A DNA stretch of 64,000 bases from Paragonimus skrjabini miyazakii (lineage: Eukaryota; Platyhelminthes; Trematoda; Plagiorchiida; Troglotrematidae), in NCBI GenBank assembly GCA_014338405.1, contig JTDE01002230.1:22305-86304 (forward strand), read 5' to 3'. The first letter of the stretch is position 1, and the number at the start of each line of letters is the position of its first letter. Shown piece by piece: positions 24,248 to 37,379 of the stretch. A model generated the notes under the pieces. It saw only the letters and a program-made list of their open reading frames with translations. It was not told the origin of the DNA and did not search any database. Both the position numbers and the translations under genes were made by a program.

Positions 24248-24316
24248 CTCGGCTGGGTTCAAACCAGTGACAGAACCAGCATGCCTGAACGTAACAGGCG
24301 CTGAGCTACGAACCTG
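24248..24316 (-). repeat. tRNA-headed repeat S2
   Basis: On the minus strand a TTCGTAGCTCAGC A box, a GGCATGCTGGTTCTGTC middle and a CTGGTTTGAACCCAGCC T-arm/B box are seen. The same three blocks occur at 60471-60551, also on the minus strand. The long segment between the anticodon-like arm and T arm makes a working tRNA unlikely. Confidence 0.65.
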
Positions 24317-25468
24317 TAATACAGGCTATGAACCGTCACATTAACAAAACAGAGTTTATTGCATTGATTTTCACAAGGACATACCTAGGAGGGTATCTTG
24401 AAAAACAGGGGTCATTGTGAATGTTACTTATTGAACATAATAATTTTTTTTATATTGCGTAGTCACGTAATGGTATTTGTTTGACTGGTTTGAAAAGAAG
24501 TGCCCACTGTCAGCCATCTTCCCAGCAAGCATTACAAAACCGGAGCTAATAATTTGATCCAGTGGACATGATTGTTTGATCGGTATGTATCAGAGATGAG
24601 CTCAGTTAAACGCAAAACGGAATATTCAACGTTCCCTAGAGAAACAGGATGTTTGAAACAGTTATGTGAGTACACAATTTGTCATTGACTTTCATCATTA
24701 AGCAATTTATTGTACACCAACTCTAGTTTTATTTGTTGGAAAATAAAATTTAAAAATCAAATGAATCTAGTTCACTGAGGCCGAAATTAGTTTGACCTAA
24801 CTTTGCAATCGACTTAAACAAACTTACAGCCATCGATATCCAGAAAGCACTTTGAGCGTTACATTTTCAAAATAGCAGCGTTCTATTTCTTAAGTTAAAT
24901 ATTCACACAAGTATTTCTATAGTTATTGATACGCCTGAAGACTGGTTCTGTAATATCACTTTTTTTTAATGGCACCCGAGTTGTGAGTGTACTTTAATAT
25001 TAAAATGATTAGTAAATGCAAGATTATTTAGAAACTAAGTTTGTATTCTTTTGCTGATTTTCTTTTTATACAAATGCACGATTATTGAGTTTGTTATCAG
25101 ATGGATCTAACTGATCGAAGAAGCAGTGATTTGTTTTATATTATGTTTCGAGAAAAATACTCCTATACCTGAAGAGTAGTCCTGTACTCAACAGAAACAA
25201 AGATGTAGAGAGCGAGTTCGTTTTCGGTTATTCGTCATCAGACCAAATATATAACGTTTGTGTGAAGTAGTGTTGGTAGGGCAAAGCGAGCAACATAATT
25301 AACAAGTTCAGTTGAGATCAACCATGTCATTGGTAAATCTGGAGAAAACGTTACGATACAACTGTGTCAAAATGGTATCGGTAGTGAGTCACGGTAATGT
25401 CAAGGCTTGAATAAAGCACCTTTCTACTTACAAAGGTGGTATTGTCAGTCGAATTCTGATCACATTAC

Positions 25469-25592
25469 TTGTGGCTGACAAATAAACTCATTAAAAATTG
25501 GTATGTAGTCAACGATTTGGTTGATACAAATTGAACGCCGATCATGTTTGATTGCATCTTTCTCATTCGGGGAGTAGTGTTCTGCCACTCCC
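25469..25592 (-). CDS. Candidate exon, minus strand
   Basis: 124 nt, phase 2 to 0. The proposed acceptor follows a good pyrimidine tract (TTTTTGTCTCCTTTCGAAAAG) and the donor is CAA|GTAATG. The peptide is varied and soluble-looking (AEHYSPNEKDAIKHDRRSI). The frame is also open upstream to 25669, so the 5' edge is uncertain. Confidence 0.25.
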
Positions 25593-26475
25593 CTTTTCGA
25601 AAGGAGACAAAAACCTATCACGCATGCTCTTGTAATGATCGATAGTATGACTGCGATGCACGTTGTCAAAAAGCCACAATGTTGACTACTGTTACATTGA
25701 GTTCATTTCTGTTCGGGTTGAATTATTGTAATACTCGGAATTAAGGACTTCGAATAGCCTTTGAAATCGTACTAGGATTAAAACCTCCCACTCAAGTAAT
25801 AAGGAGAAAACCTCGTACTAGTTGCAGTAAGCTGTTGATATTAGTGAGACAAGAAGCCGAATTCATGGATGTACAACAGTATTAAAGAAATCATAGTCAC
25901 TCATTCACTGATCATATGGACACATACAAAGTCGCAACCTGTACGGTAATTGGTGCAATACGAAACAAAGAAATAGGCGAATAACAGAAAGCGTAACAAT
26001 GAGATTGTTCGTTTAATCCTGATGTGGTACCTTCAATGTGACGTTTGGATTGGTCTCTTGTTAAAACTCCTATTGTGTCAGGGTTTGGATAAACACTGAA
26101 TCGAGTAGATTTTTATCACAATTATCCTAACTAAATTTGTAAACATAATAAAACCTTATAACACAAATTGACAAAAAACATAAACTAAGTACTAAGCGTC
26201 AAGTATATTTTTATTCCTCGAATGTATATTTTAACCTTAATTTAACATTTCGTGGGATTTCGATTGTTCGGCAATGTTGTCTGAAATGGTCACTGTCAAT
26301 ACAATAAAAAACAATATAGTTTAGGCAATAGTCGTTATAATCTACCAAGAGTAATCGACAAGCTTATTGATCACGACATCTCACTAGGCATACACACCTG
26401 GTGAACAACAACCACACGTCTCACTATATAAGTGGCGAATTTCACAGTTTTGGAGATATTAGCTTTTTTTGCTAG

Positions 26476-26617
26476 TCTTCGTTGAGCGAAGAAATATTCA
26501 TGTACCACCAGAATAAAAAGGGAACTCGAGAAAGATTAGGCTTCTGTACATTATCCGTTGAAGTACCTCACATCTGTTTTGATTTGTGGACTCAGAGATA
26601 TTCAGTGGAAATAATTC
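26476..26617 (+). CDS. Candidate exon, plus strand
   Basis: The acceptor AGCTTTTTTTGCTAG and donor TTC|GTAAGT enclose 142 nt, phase 0 to 1. The product is varied (RLGFCTLSVEVPHICFDLW). It lies 177 bp from a candidate minus-strand exon at 26794, and both are unlikely to be real unless genes overlap. Confidence 0.22.
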
Positions 26618-26793
26618 GTAAGTGGATGATTAACTTCAAGACTAGGAGATACTCGATAATAATTGGCTGGACAGGCACAGACGCCCTGGTTAGTCGTTCT
26701 TCATTGGTCAGGATTTTAAGGCATTAAGCAATAGACATTAATTCCGATGATCAGTTGGAAAAAAGATATTCCACTGTGACCGGTAATGTTCAC

Positions 26794-26977
26794 TTTTGAA
26801 TTAAACAAACAGACATAAATGTAAGGGGAATCAGCCGAGCAAATTTTGTCATCTGAGTTAGCAGCTGTATCAGAATTGCTTGTAGCAGATCGGTCAGGTT
26901 AGTCAGAGTGATAACCGGTATTCTGGGGGATAAACGTATCAACCCATAAAGCAAATGTTTTGGATTCAATCTCCTGT
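26794..26977 (-). CDS. Candidate exon, minus strand, leucine-rich segment
   Basis: 184 nt, phase 1 to 2, acceptor GATCTTTCACACAG, donor AA|GTGAAC. The peptide is rich in Leu/Ile/Pro (PVITLTNLTDLLQAILIQLL). It would join the exon at 27015-27055 across a 37-nt intron and the exon at 25469-25592 in matching phase. Confidence 0.25.
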
Positions 26978-27014
26978 CTGTGTGAAAGATCTTAGTTGGA
27001 AAGTTACGGCTTAC

Positions 27015-27055
27015 ACGGTATTGGTTCGAGAACAATTCTTGGCATGCAATAAAGT
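27015..27055 (-). CDS. Candidate 41-nt exon, minus strand
   Basis: 41 nt, phase 2 to 1, donor CCGT|GTAAGC and a weak acceptor (CGCCTAACTAG). It is listed because the following 37-nt segment has both intron ends, a size class known in schistosome genes, and because its phases fit both neighbours. Confidence 0.22.
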
Positions 27056-27667
27056 CTAGTTAGGCGATATTTAGTCCAACTGAGAAGTGTGCATACGAAC
27101 GTGTCTTGGATACACATCTAAGCTGTGGTTATTGAGGTATCAACTTAAAACTGAATATGAAACCTTCCAGGCCGCAATTCCATATAAATTATCTCACACT
27201 ATTAGTATGATAACTATGATCCTGAAGAAAATAATTATAAAAGTCTGAAGCGTTGTTCTATAGATGAGATGATGGTTAGCCTTTGAGTATACCAGCTGAA
27301 CTGATCTGACGATATAACGCTAGCAACGAAGTATTCCTAGATGGCAGTCAACGCTGCAGAAAGTCAACTTGACCATAGTGTCTGACTCAAATCGCAAACA
27401 AAAATCTATCAGCACAAGTGCGAGTACCGATTCTCCCAAGATGATTTTGAAGTACGCCGATTTTGAAATCTACTTCCACAAGATTTAACGCTTATCAGAA
27501 TGATACCATGAATAATTCCACAGCAATAAAATCTCCAATATACGGTAGAAAAAGACGGATCACCAACGAACTATTAACATATTGAGAAATGCTGTTAATT
27601 CCAGCTGGTTTACACTGTTTTAGATCGATAAATGGTTCATATTTAATGGACGTTTGTTGATTGACAT

Positions 27668-27905
27668 TATTTCAAACTGAACACCACCCACACTTGTTCG
27701 AAGCATTAAGATAAACCTATTGTGAGGCTACTGACATTGTATTTAACGCACTAATCTCACAAACACGGGGGTCGGAATGTGCATTCCGTTCCAGATGAAA
27801 ATAGCCTGCTACTGTTGAGCTCCAGTGAAATCGAAACCTAAATCTTACTAACCGAAATGCTTATCTGAATGTGACGACTGGGATCAAGAGTGGATGGTTT
27901 TCAGT
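27668..27905. repeat. Two facing SINE S1 pieces
   Basis: A minus-strand tail fragment (27668-27718: TTTCAAACTGAACACCACCC) abuts a plus-strand subfamily-B copy (27719-27905: head GAGGCTACTGACATTG, core GAGCTCCAGTGAAATCGAAA, tail GTTTTCAGTTTGAAC). The tail sequence is thus present as an inverted pair flanking the element, as also seen at 38651 and 48702. Confidence 0.6.
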
Positions 27906-28683
27906 TTGAACCAATTCTTTACAAAGCCAGTGAACCGCTGTGTAGTTTACAGTTCCATCATCCTATGTATTCTGTTTTATCCCACCGAGGAACCAAAATG
28001 TAGTATAAAAACTAATGTTTGGGACACAGTGAGAGATTTTTCTGTGAAAACATATATTACTGATAACTCCCATGAGTAGTTTAGCAGAATTTTATGTTCT
28101 GTTTTCACAAAACGGAAGTTGATGCAATGCACAAGCCTATTTTAAATTTTTAAATCTACAAGATGTTTTACTATATAACCTGTACGTCACACGACTGAAC
28201 AACGGACGAAATATCAAATGCTTAACGTAGTTGCAAACTTTTGGCAGTTGATTGTCGAACGATTAAACCAGTGCGATTTGATTTCAGTATTTGATATGAA
28301 ACAATAAAATGTGGAACAAGTAAAACCATTTGGTACCTACAATCTACTTACTTGTAATCTATCACATTAGATTTATCTTTTCTACTCGACAAAATAAATC
28401 AAAACAGCCATAGGAGAAATAACCCAAATGAATGAAGCTGTGTCAGTTTAGTCTTGGCTACGCCGTGAGAGGACAATGCTGTACTTGTTTACTACATACA
28501 GACGTATCTACCTTGCTCTATATCTAGCTAGTACAGATCATCAGGTTCAATAACTCACCTCCCATACACAGGCAGACTACTTTTCTTCACGCGTCTACGT
28601 CAGTGCACAATATACCAGTAATGCATGCATTGACATTGCGCATTCCGTTTCAGGTTATTATCAGCGTACTCAGTGATTAACAA

Positions 28684-29358
28684 GTAGTGTGAATATGATT
28701 CATGTTTTTAGACTCACTCAAACAATCAACTAAATATCACACATCACGTATATTCAGCAAAACCCCAATAACCAACAACACAGCTAAAATAATTACATAC
28801 AAAACAGTAAACAAACACATTCATTCCGCTGCTCACACATAAGTCAATCCCCCATCAAATAAAAACAATACAATCGAGTACTTCTAAACATACCTATCCT
28901 CAGCAAACAAACAATCCACATTGAAAATCTCAGAAAATAACAAACCAGTCGAAACACACACGGTTTCACAAAGATCGTGACTGAATCATATCACTCTCGG
29001 TTATCCCAATTCTGAGTGTGAGTCTTAGTCGTATATGACGGCTTTTGGTTCATCTGGAACATGACATTGTGACGATCGCATGTCCAAAAACAGCACATCC
29101 TCACCGTCATACTATGTGGCATTGAGTGAGAAATTGCATAGAAACTGTGGCAGTTCTACTAGTCAACGTCTGAACTTGGCACAGTTGGATAGCCTTGCTT
29201 CTCAGGATGTGTGATGTTCAGTTCATTTGTGTACGATTGTTTTTCTGATATCTCTCCCCCTGTTTGCGTTGTGTTGTTTACACATCTATAGTGAAATTGC
29301 ATGTGTGCGTACAATTATGGTGTGTGGAATGTTATATTGCCTAAAATCACTACTAATT
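28684..29358. repeat. Left arm of a large inverted repeat
   Basis: This segment is repeated in reverse orientation at 34353-35242. In a stretch of about 210 bases compared by eye (28965-29172 against the partner) I count about six differences, near 97% identity. The outer part is more diverged. A 76-codon frame at 29227-29457 reads the same start (MCTIVFLISLPLFA) as the partner; it is hydrophobic and has no recognisable family. Confidence 0.85.
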
Positions 29359-31813
29359 TTGACGTTGTTAACATGCTATCTACTTGTCCGTACTATTCTA
29401 CAGCGTCCGGTAGAGTACCTCCCATCTTTGTCATCCTACTTGTCTACTTACCAGTAAGCGGTGTGTAATGTAATATTTAAACACAAACCTTTTTTTGGGT
29501 TTGACGCTTAATTATTTCGGATATTGTAGATTACATGCAGAATATCATATGGAAGCACTACTAATGCCTCTACGCATGGGCTGATGGCACAGGTTCACTC
29601 ACGGGCACGGTTACGAAACTTATTGAACAATAGAATCATATCAAGATTCATAGGTTACGTCAACCATGTCATGTAAAAGCTGACGGAACCACTCACAGGC
29701 AAGTAGGCAACATTCAGACTAAGCGCTCATTGTGGACTGGTTTATTCGGACGATAAAGCCTGAACGACGAAAAAGCATGAAAGAGTTCAGTTATCTTTCT
29801 TGCCTTATGAGTTTCACTGAAATATTGTGGAAGGTACGGTAGTATTTAGCCAGAGGTAATTCAAAAGCTATCCAATAATAGCAAAAGCAATTAGATGGGT
29901 TGTTAACCAATACAAAGAAACAGTATATTTTACTAGTAAATAACTAACCAAGAGCTGTACACAAAACTGACTAATACGACCATTTGTGTTGTTGTAAAAA
30001 TCTTTAGAAATAATTCAGATAAAAACGAAGAACAAAAGTATTTGATTTACCAACCAAATATGTTTGTAACTTTAGTGAACATATATTCAGACTTAGTCTA
30101 CTTGGAAACAATCAAGAATGTACGGTGCTGATGGTCCTTCTGTGTTTTAAGCAAGGTGCATTAGTTGCCTTAATGTCCAAAGAAAACAATTGGCAAAGTA
30201 GCGATTATTTTTGTCGTCAATCAGCTCGTAGATTTCACTATTAGATGGTTGAAAACTGACTACCAAAGTCACATCAACCGGGTGGTTTGCACTAGTGTTT
30301 ATGAAAACCGCATCATGGGATCTTGCAGCTATTAGCTAACTTTATTAATGATAGTTGCCAAAACATCTTTAAATTTACCGTTGAAGGTTCAACGGAATAT
30401 CTTTTACCTCCTATAATATGAATCAAATGCGGTCTTTGAACCGACGGTTTATTAAAGCATTCAATATCATGCGTTAGAAGTTATTTAAGCATGGGACTTA
30501 TGAAGCAATAAGTAATCTGAAGCAGACCGGTTGAATATGTCTTCAAATTGACAAACTTAACCCTTCAGAGATTTTTTTTACCCAAATGCTAGAAGGTTTA
30601 CAATGTCTGCTTGAAAATCCTGAGTGCACTAGAAGAAACTTCGTCAGTTCCAAAGAAGTCACATTAGCATTGCGCTCTCGTCTATAGCATACAAGTATGT
30701 GAAGTAATTTTTGACAGCATTTCAAGTGTCTGTTTGGAAACTTGGACAGATTTTGTCTGTGAAGACGCTTTATTGACGAGTAAATGTGTCGATATGAGGT
30801 ATCCTCTTCCATTAAAGTCTAGTGTAGTGAGCGTCAATTGATTTCATTTGGTCTACAGCAGACATTCTTTGGGAAAGTTTCAATGTCATTTAATTTGTTA
30901 AAAATATCTTCACCACGCAATTACTTCAAACTCAGTGCGTAATTATACTAAACTAGTCTCACTATAGACCGAAAAACTGATACGGACTTTTTAAATAACC
31001 GGATAAAGTAACCACTTGATACGTGATATTAGCAGGTAGCTGAACACAACCAATAGTCAAGAAGTCTTAAACCAAATACTCTCCATTTTCAAACTTTATA
31101 TTAACAGGATTTAGAAATGTTGAGATAAAAACTTTACGAAGGGTGTCAACGTAAAATTCGCGGGGGCATAGTCGTACTTATGACCACCACTGCCGAAGAG
31201 ATACCTGTGCCAGCGGCTTTATTCCATGAATACTGTACCAAAACTGTTTCACCTGCTACGTCCAGTATGACATAAGACTAGTATCCACCATCTTAATGCA
31301 ACTCATGAGTTTTTGTGAACCTCAGAAACCCAGTCTTCTGAGTTGACTGCTCAAAACTTACAAGTGAAATGACCTTCGAGTTTACGACTGAAGTTATCTT
31401 ACGTCTGCAACTGCCTACTTAAAATATCACTCAAACTGCCCGTGACAGGAACGGCTGTATCAGAATAACCTTGGACGGATTAAGGTCAGGGGAAAATACT
31501 GAAAGTAGATCCCACTGCTTACCATGTTATAATGAGAGAGGATATTTGTCTGTACACTTGCGGACTACGTGAGAACACGCTGATAAATCATTACACACTG
31601 GTAATAAACGACATTTATTATTAGCAATTCAGGAACTTTTCGCATGCTCAAAATTGTGGTCAAAAATTTACTGACAATGCTATTTGAAGGTTTCTAATAG
31701 TTCTCAAGAGGCAACGTTATGCAACATACGGACAACCTTCATGTGGTTCAATTTTAAACCAACCCTTTATTCATATCTTTCATCAGGTTCTTCTAGCAGG
31801 GGAGTGAACTTAC

Positions 31814-32034
31814 TGTCGGATTACATTTCCGACGTTGAGCTTTGACATGAGAAAATTGTAGTGGTAGGGTTGTTCATGTAGATAAAGCTTTGTAATTTTC
31901 CGCGAAACGTCTACCAAAGAATCTGTGTATATAGGTGAGGCGTCATCAACCGTTAATGACAGTGAACCACACAGGGTTATACAAGTGCAGTTATGACCAC
32001 GTTGTGTTGCAACAGTAGACGTTCTTATCAACAT
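31814..32034 (-). CDS. Candidate exon, minus strand, Cys-containing segment
   Basis: 221 nt, phase 0 to 2, acceptor GCGCATGTTTGCAG and consensus donor CA|GTAAGT. The peptide has varied composition (CITLCGSLSLTVDDASPIY, then a basic/aromatic part). One of the stronger minus-strand proposals by splice-site quality. Phase 0 at its start matches the exon at 33693-33853 and phase 2 at its end matches 27015-27055. Not recognised. Confidence 0.33.
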
Positions 32035-33692
32035 CTGCAAACATGCGCCAGATCCACTTTCAGCAAACTGCGGTGAAGAACTGAGGTATCAATCAGCTCA
32101 CTGGTGATAACGTTGAACATAACTACGTCTGCGATTTCACTTAAAAAATACACGATATACGATGTGGCTACCTGTCAGGTCAGATTATACTCTCAGCAGA
32201 GCACCAATTCGATCGTAAAAAAATAGCGCATGCTTACGGATTTCGATTGCTTCGATATCGGGGTTTAAAAAATAGGCTGGTTAGATAAACAATCTATTCA
32301 TTCCTGGTCATAGCTTTCCGAACGCCGAATCTAACAAGGTATCTTGAAAAAAACGAGAGTTTCATCAGGTTTGATCTCAGTTAATGTTGAGTTACTTGTT
32401 TATAAGGACCAGGATCTTAATTTGCTCAAAATTAGACCCAGACAAAATGAACATTAGTTACAGTTGTTTGGTCATTCTCTCCACATCGATTACAGTCACT
32501 CTGTCTATGTGAGCACAGTTAAAAATCAGATGAAATGTGTCTTATTTACTCCTGTATAGTTTACAAATTTCGATTTTGTAATTAATGATAAAAAAATTCG
32601 CCATTGACTGTATTTTTTGGAAGGCAAAGGAATTAACTTTTAACAACACAGCAATAGCATAAATTTAAAAAAAATCAGACAAGAATACACTGTAATTATT
32701 AAGAAGTTACTGATAAGCACTAGGAGGTTTAGGTTAATATAAAACACATCTCACCAGAAATTTATATCAGTTTTCGCATTTATCTAATTAGTACTGTTCA
32801 GAAAGAAAGACTTGAATGTAGTTTCCTTCTTGTTAGAGTACGTGGCCTGGACTAAAACCCAGACCAAACTTTTAGGAGGCATCCGTACTGATCTGTGTGT
32901 TGTTAATTTCATATAAGGCAAGAAAGAATTATCTCATAAAAACGCAAAACCACTTTTGCTTGTGAGTAAAGCTCAGCCTTTGATCTTTCCAACCGTACAA
33001 TACTCTGTTTTCAACTTATTCCCATACAGATCAGTATCCTTTTTTACTCTAATAGTAAAAGCTGAATTCCACAAGAAATGGTTAACGGTACACGAATGAT
33101 GTGCCGATCACTAGTACTTTATCAACAAAGCATGAGTTATGGTAGATAGAAGTAATTGTGAAGACACATAATAGCTATATTACATCACTAGTTTGACTTC
33201 GTCCGTAGTAAACTCAAAATAGTGATCAACTGGAGGAAATTTTGCTATCGGTCGGTGGAGGCACAGATAAAACCATGTAGAGTTTGAATTGATCTTTACG
33301 ACAGCAACCATAAAAATGCTTCCTAAATGAGCAAACGTGGTTGATAAAGCCGTAGACTGTAGGTAGCAGTAGCCAAAAGAATTTTCTGAATCTCTTCTAA
33401 AAATGTGCTCTACAACGATTGAAATGACTTCGAAGTTATTAACTACTTATAAGTAGCAGGATCATCAATGAAAATATTTATAATGTCGCAAACATACTAT
33501 CTTTTCCACAGTTGTGTGCAATTATATTGCAAGAGTATTTTAGCACTGAATTTTTTTCTTTTCTGTCTCGTTAATGAAAACCAGCAGGTCTGAACAATTT
33601 TAGACTTGAAATGCTATCTTCGGACGTCATCAGATTGTATCCTGTGTTCAGTGACTGAAAGGTAAATCAGACAGTAAAATTTGGTCACTAAC

Positions 33693-33853
33693 GAACATCG
33701 TAGTATGTGATCCGTTATGCATCGTATATTTCAGATTCGCTGTTTCTATAAACTGCATATAAAGCAGCGTTAAACTATTGGAACAGTGCTCATAATCAAG
33801 TGATAAAGGACCGATTTTTATGGTATTGATTCGAGACGAGTGTTCAGCGTACA
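33693..33853 (-). CDS. Candidate exon, minus strand
   Basis: 161 nt, phase 1 to 0. The acceptor is excellent (CTACCTCTTTTCGTTTAG); the donor TTC|GTTAGT is acceptable. Peptide: IKIGPLSLDYEHCSNSLTLL and onward, ordinary globular composition. Its phase 1 start matches the end of the exon at 37117-37283. Confidence 0.32.
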
Positions 33854-34352
33854 CTAAACGAAAAGAGGTAGGAGATCAGAAAAAGCAGGTAATTGCACCA
33901 AACAATCTGCTGTCACCACCCTGGTGCAAACAATGTATTTGAGATTCGTTCGCTTGGACTATTTTTGTTATTGGCTAGTGCATTTGATCAGTCGGGCTGG
34001 CTAAGGGGTTAGTGTATCACAGACGCAGAAGTTGACGTCAGTTCATTATATTTGACAGCTCATTACGACCAGCCTTACCAAGTGTGAAAGGCGAGCAACT
34101 AATTAGATCAAAGGGTTTAATTTGAGTAAAAATAGTAAATGCGAAGGCTGCCCTCCCAAATGACAGTGTGTTCGTGCGGTACGCTGTGGTTATCACATGT
34201 CTGAGACCGTGGGGTTATTCGTGTTTCACCTGAAAATATAAACGAGCAAAACGTGGCAAGATTTTTAGGTAAAGCGATACCACCGAGTTGCCGTACGTAA
34301 TAGCACTACAAAATGAAACGCATCAATATCTACGACTGAAATTATAGAATTT

Positions 34353-35242
34353 AATCAGTGATTTTCGTCAACATAACATTCCACACACCATGGTTGTACG
34401 CACACATGTAATTTCATCATNNNNNNNNNNNNNNNNNNNNNNNNNNNNNNNNNNNNNNNNNNNNNNNNNNNNNNNNNNNNNNNNNNNNNNNNNNNNNNNN
34501 NNNNNNNNNNNNNNNNNNNNCGCAAACAGTGGGAGAGATATCAGAAAAACAATCGTACACAAACGAACTGAACATCACACATCCTGAGTAGCAAGGTTAT
34601 CCAAACGTGCCAAGTTCAGACGTTGACTTACTGACTTGGACGAACAATATCGAACGAGTTATGCGATGAATATCGAGTTACCATCAACCACGAACTGGTC
34701 GATCAACTATCGATGCAGTGAACTCTCAATTTTCAATAGCTTAGACTATAACATACAGAACTAGTAGAACTGCCGCAGTTTCTATGCAATTTCTCACTCA
34801 ATGCCACATATCATGACAGCGAGGATGTGCTGTTTTTGGACATGCAATCGTCACAATGTCATGTTCCAGATGAACCAAAAGCCGTCATATACGACTAAGA
34901 CTCACACTCAGAATTGGGATAACCGAGAGTGATATGATTCAGTCACGATCTTTGTGAAACCGTGTGTGTTTCGACTGGTTTGTTATTTTCTGAGATTTTC
35001 AATGTGGATTGTTTGTTTGCTGAGGATAGGTATGTTTAGAAGTACTCGATTGTATTGTTTTTATTTGATGGGGGATTGACTTATGTGTGAGCAGCGGAAT
35101 GAATGTGTTTGTTTACTGTTTTGTATGTAATTATTTTAGCTAAGTGTTGTTGGCTTTTGTGGTCTTGCTGAATATATGTGATGTGTGATATCTGGTTTAT
35201 TATTTGAGTGAGTCTAGAAATATCAATCATATTCACACTACT
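34353..35242. repeat. Right arm of the large inverted repeat
   Basis: Reverse complement of 28684-29358. It differs by a 100-N gap (34421-34520) and by about 130 extra bases at roughly 34625-34745 that are absent from the left arm. In the left arm only about 24 bases lie where the gap is, so the gap length is probably a placeholder. Confidence 0.85.
34421..34520. other. Assembly gap of 100 N
   Basis: Exactly 100 unknown bases, the conventional size for a scaffold gap of unknown length. It falls inside an inverted-repeat arm, where assemblers often break. Confidence 0.95.
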
Positions 35243-37110
35243 CGCGAATTAGTTAGTAGGTTGTCAATATTCTAAAACATAATGAGCGGAACCAACATTA
35301 TCTTTCGATGGCGTTGGTTACCCACATTGTGTTCGCCAAAACGGTTGGAAATAAATATCATGAGTGACCGCGCTTAGTTTAACTCTGTCTTAAGATTACA
35401 TGGAACATTCAGCTATATGGGCTGTGCACTAAGCTGCTTGTGATACGACCACTAGAGAGCAAGATCATTAGCTGGAAAACAAACAGTTTGTTGAATGACA
35501 GCCGTTGAAACTGGTTACCTGCGTTCACTGTTGGGAACAATGCGCTGTAGTTATCAACTTACAGTAAAAGTATTCAGCGTTCTGCTTTCATTGCGCCTGA
35601 GCGAACTAAACGGCTTGGCTTAGCTTATTTGAGTAATTTCTTCTTTTGTGAATATGATCCATCGCCTAGTTTTGTTATTTTAAATAGTACATGTTACCTA
35701 CAGCCGTGTTATCAGTGGTAGAAAATTACAGTTTTCTATTTTTTCTGTCTGACGTAAACTGTCGAAACAAATCATACTCATTTGTGAGCACAAAAGTTCA
35801 TCGATAGAATTTATGGAGGTTGGATATCCATTTAATAAATTACTGTTTATTTGGATGGTATTCAGGTTATATTCCAGTGTAACGTACCGTTTACTTGATA
35901 AAAATCAATCTTTTGCTTCAATCTCCAAAGCATTTGCTCACACGAGGGCCTAGGTACTAATTATTGGGAATGTAGCTGTATCAATTGCAATTTGGATTCA
36001 ACTATATTAACAGTAAAACAGCCCACAAACTCCAGGTCACTTTCTGTGGGTGATAATGGATTTTTCAAGCGGTTACCTTGTCATGTGTTTTAGAACACGT
36101 CACTTTTTTCGCTCACCAGTGAAACAGTCATTTTACTGCTATCTGAAGTCAACACCAATTCGTTGCAAAATCGTTTTGCAAATACCCATATAATTATGTG
36201 ATTGCATGTTCATGTTCGTTGCAGACAGATTTTAACCCTTTCAGTGTTGATGGACAAATTTGTTGACAGACAAAGCTTGAATCTGAAACGTATTTACGAA
36301 AAGACGTTCTGAAAAAGCCTGTTGATGTGGAAGCGAAGAATAACTATGAGAGATGTTTAGTTTTAGAGTGACATACTTTATTCAAGTTTTTGACTTTGGT
36401 TTTCAACTAGCAAAAATGCAGCTTGCATCAGCTGCGGGATATATCTTGATGCCAGCTATTCTTAGCAAGAAGTATTATAGTAAACTCCTATCCAGGTTAC
36501 GTGTGTGAATATCCATCACATTTAAACTAATACACTTCAAAAACAAAAATCCAATGGAATTAGTCAACGCTAACATAGTAAAAACGTATGACGCGAACCC
36601 CATTAATTACACATATATCTTCATTCCTATAGTGTTATTCAATGTCACACACAATTGACTCTGTATAATAGACGCACGGAAATAATTTGATTTTCTGTGA
36701 GAAAGGAAAGACTTTTGCAAAACTATAAACTGTAAACCTGTATAAGTTCCTTGGGTTTTGTCACAGTTATCTGTTTACCACTATATCATATTCCTCATCA
36801 GTGAAAATTAGGTTTTCGTAATGTAACGAATCACAATGACGAGGCTGTTCGGAAAATATTACAGTGATTGGTTCTCACTTTTCTTTGATGTTACAGAGTA
36901 TAGGGCATAGCTCACTTTTTATATTAGCTTCCTGTTAGTAGATATAGTCGGTACAACAAGAGCACAACCAAAATTGGTCTATCACGATGTTACTGGAGGC
37001 AGCAGGGACGCGATTATGCACGTCTAACAGTGAAATTGGCTTCGACATGGTGAAACAGCTTGCATGGAGTCTGGTTACCAGCATCGGAAACTTGTCATTA
37101 TCTACCTGAG
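35243..37110. other. No gene seen
   Basis: AT-rich sequence with no frame, domain or repeat partner identified. Confidence 0.5.
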
Positions 37111-37116
37111 GCTTAC

Positions 37117-37283
37117 CGTGTAAAGCGAGTTGAGTCACTGAAGCTTGGGCCAATTGAAATATGTTGTCCGAAAGTTTACTTGCGATGTCATTTTTGACCG
37201 GGAACCGTGATCCCGCTGATATTGCTAGTTTTGAGACCAGTATTGAACATACTCTCACTTCCAGTTGCTGACAAGTAAGAAAT
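37117..37283 (-). CDS. Candidate exon, minus strand, best of the minus set
   Basis: 167 nt, phase 2 to 1, acceptor AATCGCATTTTCCAG and donor CACG|GTAAGC. The peptide looks like part of a folded intracellular protein (SAGSRFPVKNDIASKLSDNI, then FQLAQASVTQLALH). I do not recognise it. Phase and orientation fit the exon at 33693-33853. Confidence 0.36.
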
Positions 37284-37379
37284 CTGGAAAATGCGATTGA
37301 ACCCAACGATAAACTTCACACTGAATAAATTACGAAGTCACCAAGTTGTCGATGTGTGTAGCAAAATATTAACGCATCT

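Larger units (their letters stand above)
29359..34352. other. About 5 kb between the inverted-repeat arms
   Basis: Mostly AT-rich sequence. It contains two candidate minus-strand exons (31814-32034 and 33693-33853) and a further open minus frame (30543-30812) without good splice sites. No transposase, integrase or polymerase motif was found, so it is not obviously the inside of a transposon. Confidence 0.5.

Noticed and set aside
30543..30812. 89-codon minus frame as an exon
   Set aside because: No pyrimidine tract before the possible acceptor and two competing frames; not better than chance.
29359..34352. Interior of a large TIR transposon
   Set aside because: No transposase, integrase or DNA polymerase motif was found and no clear target-site duplication at the outer ends of the arms.
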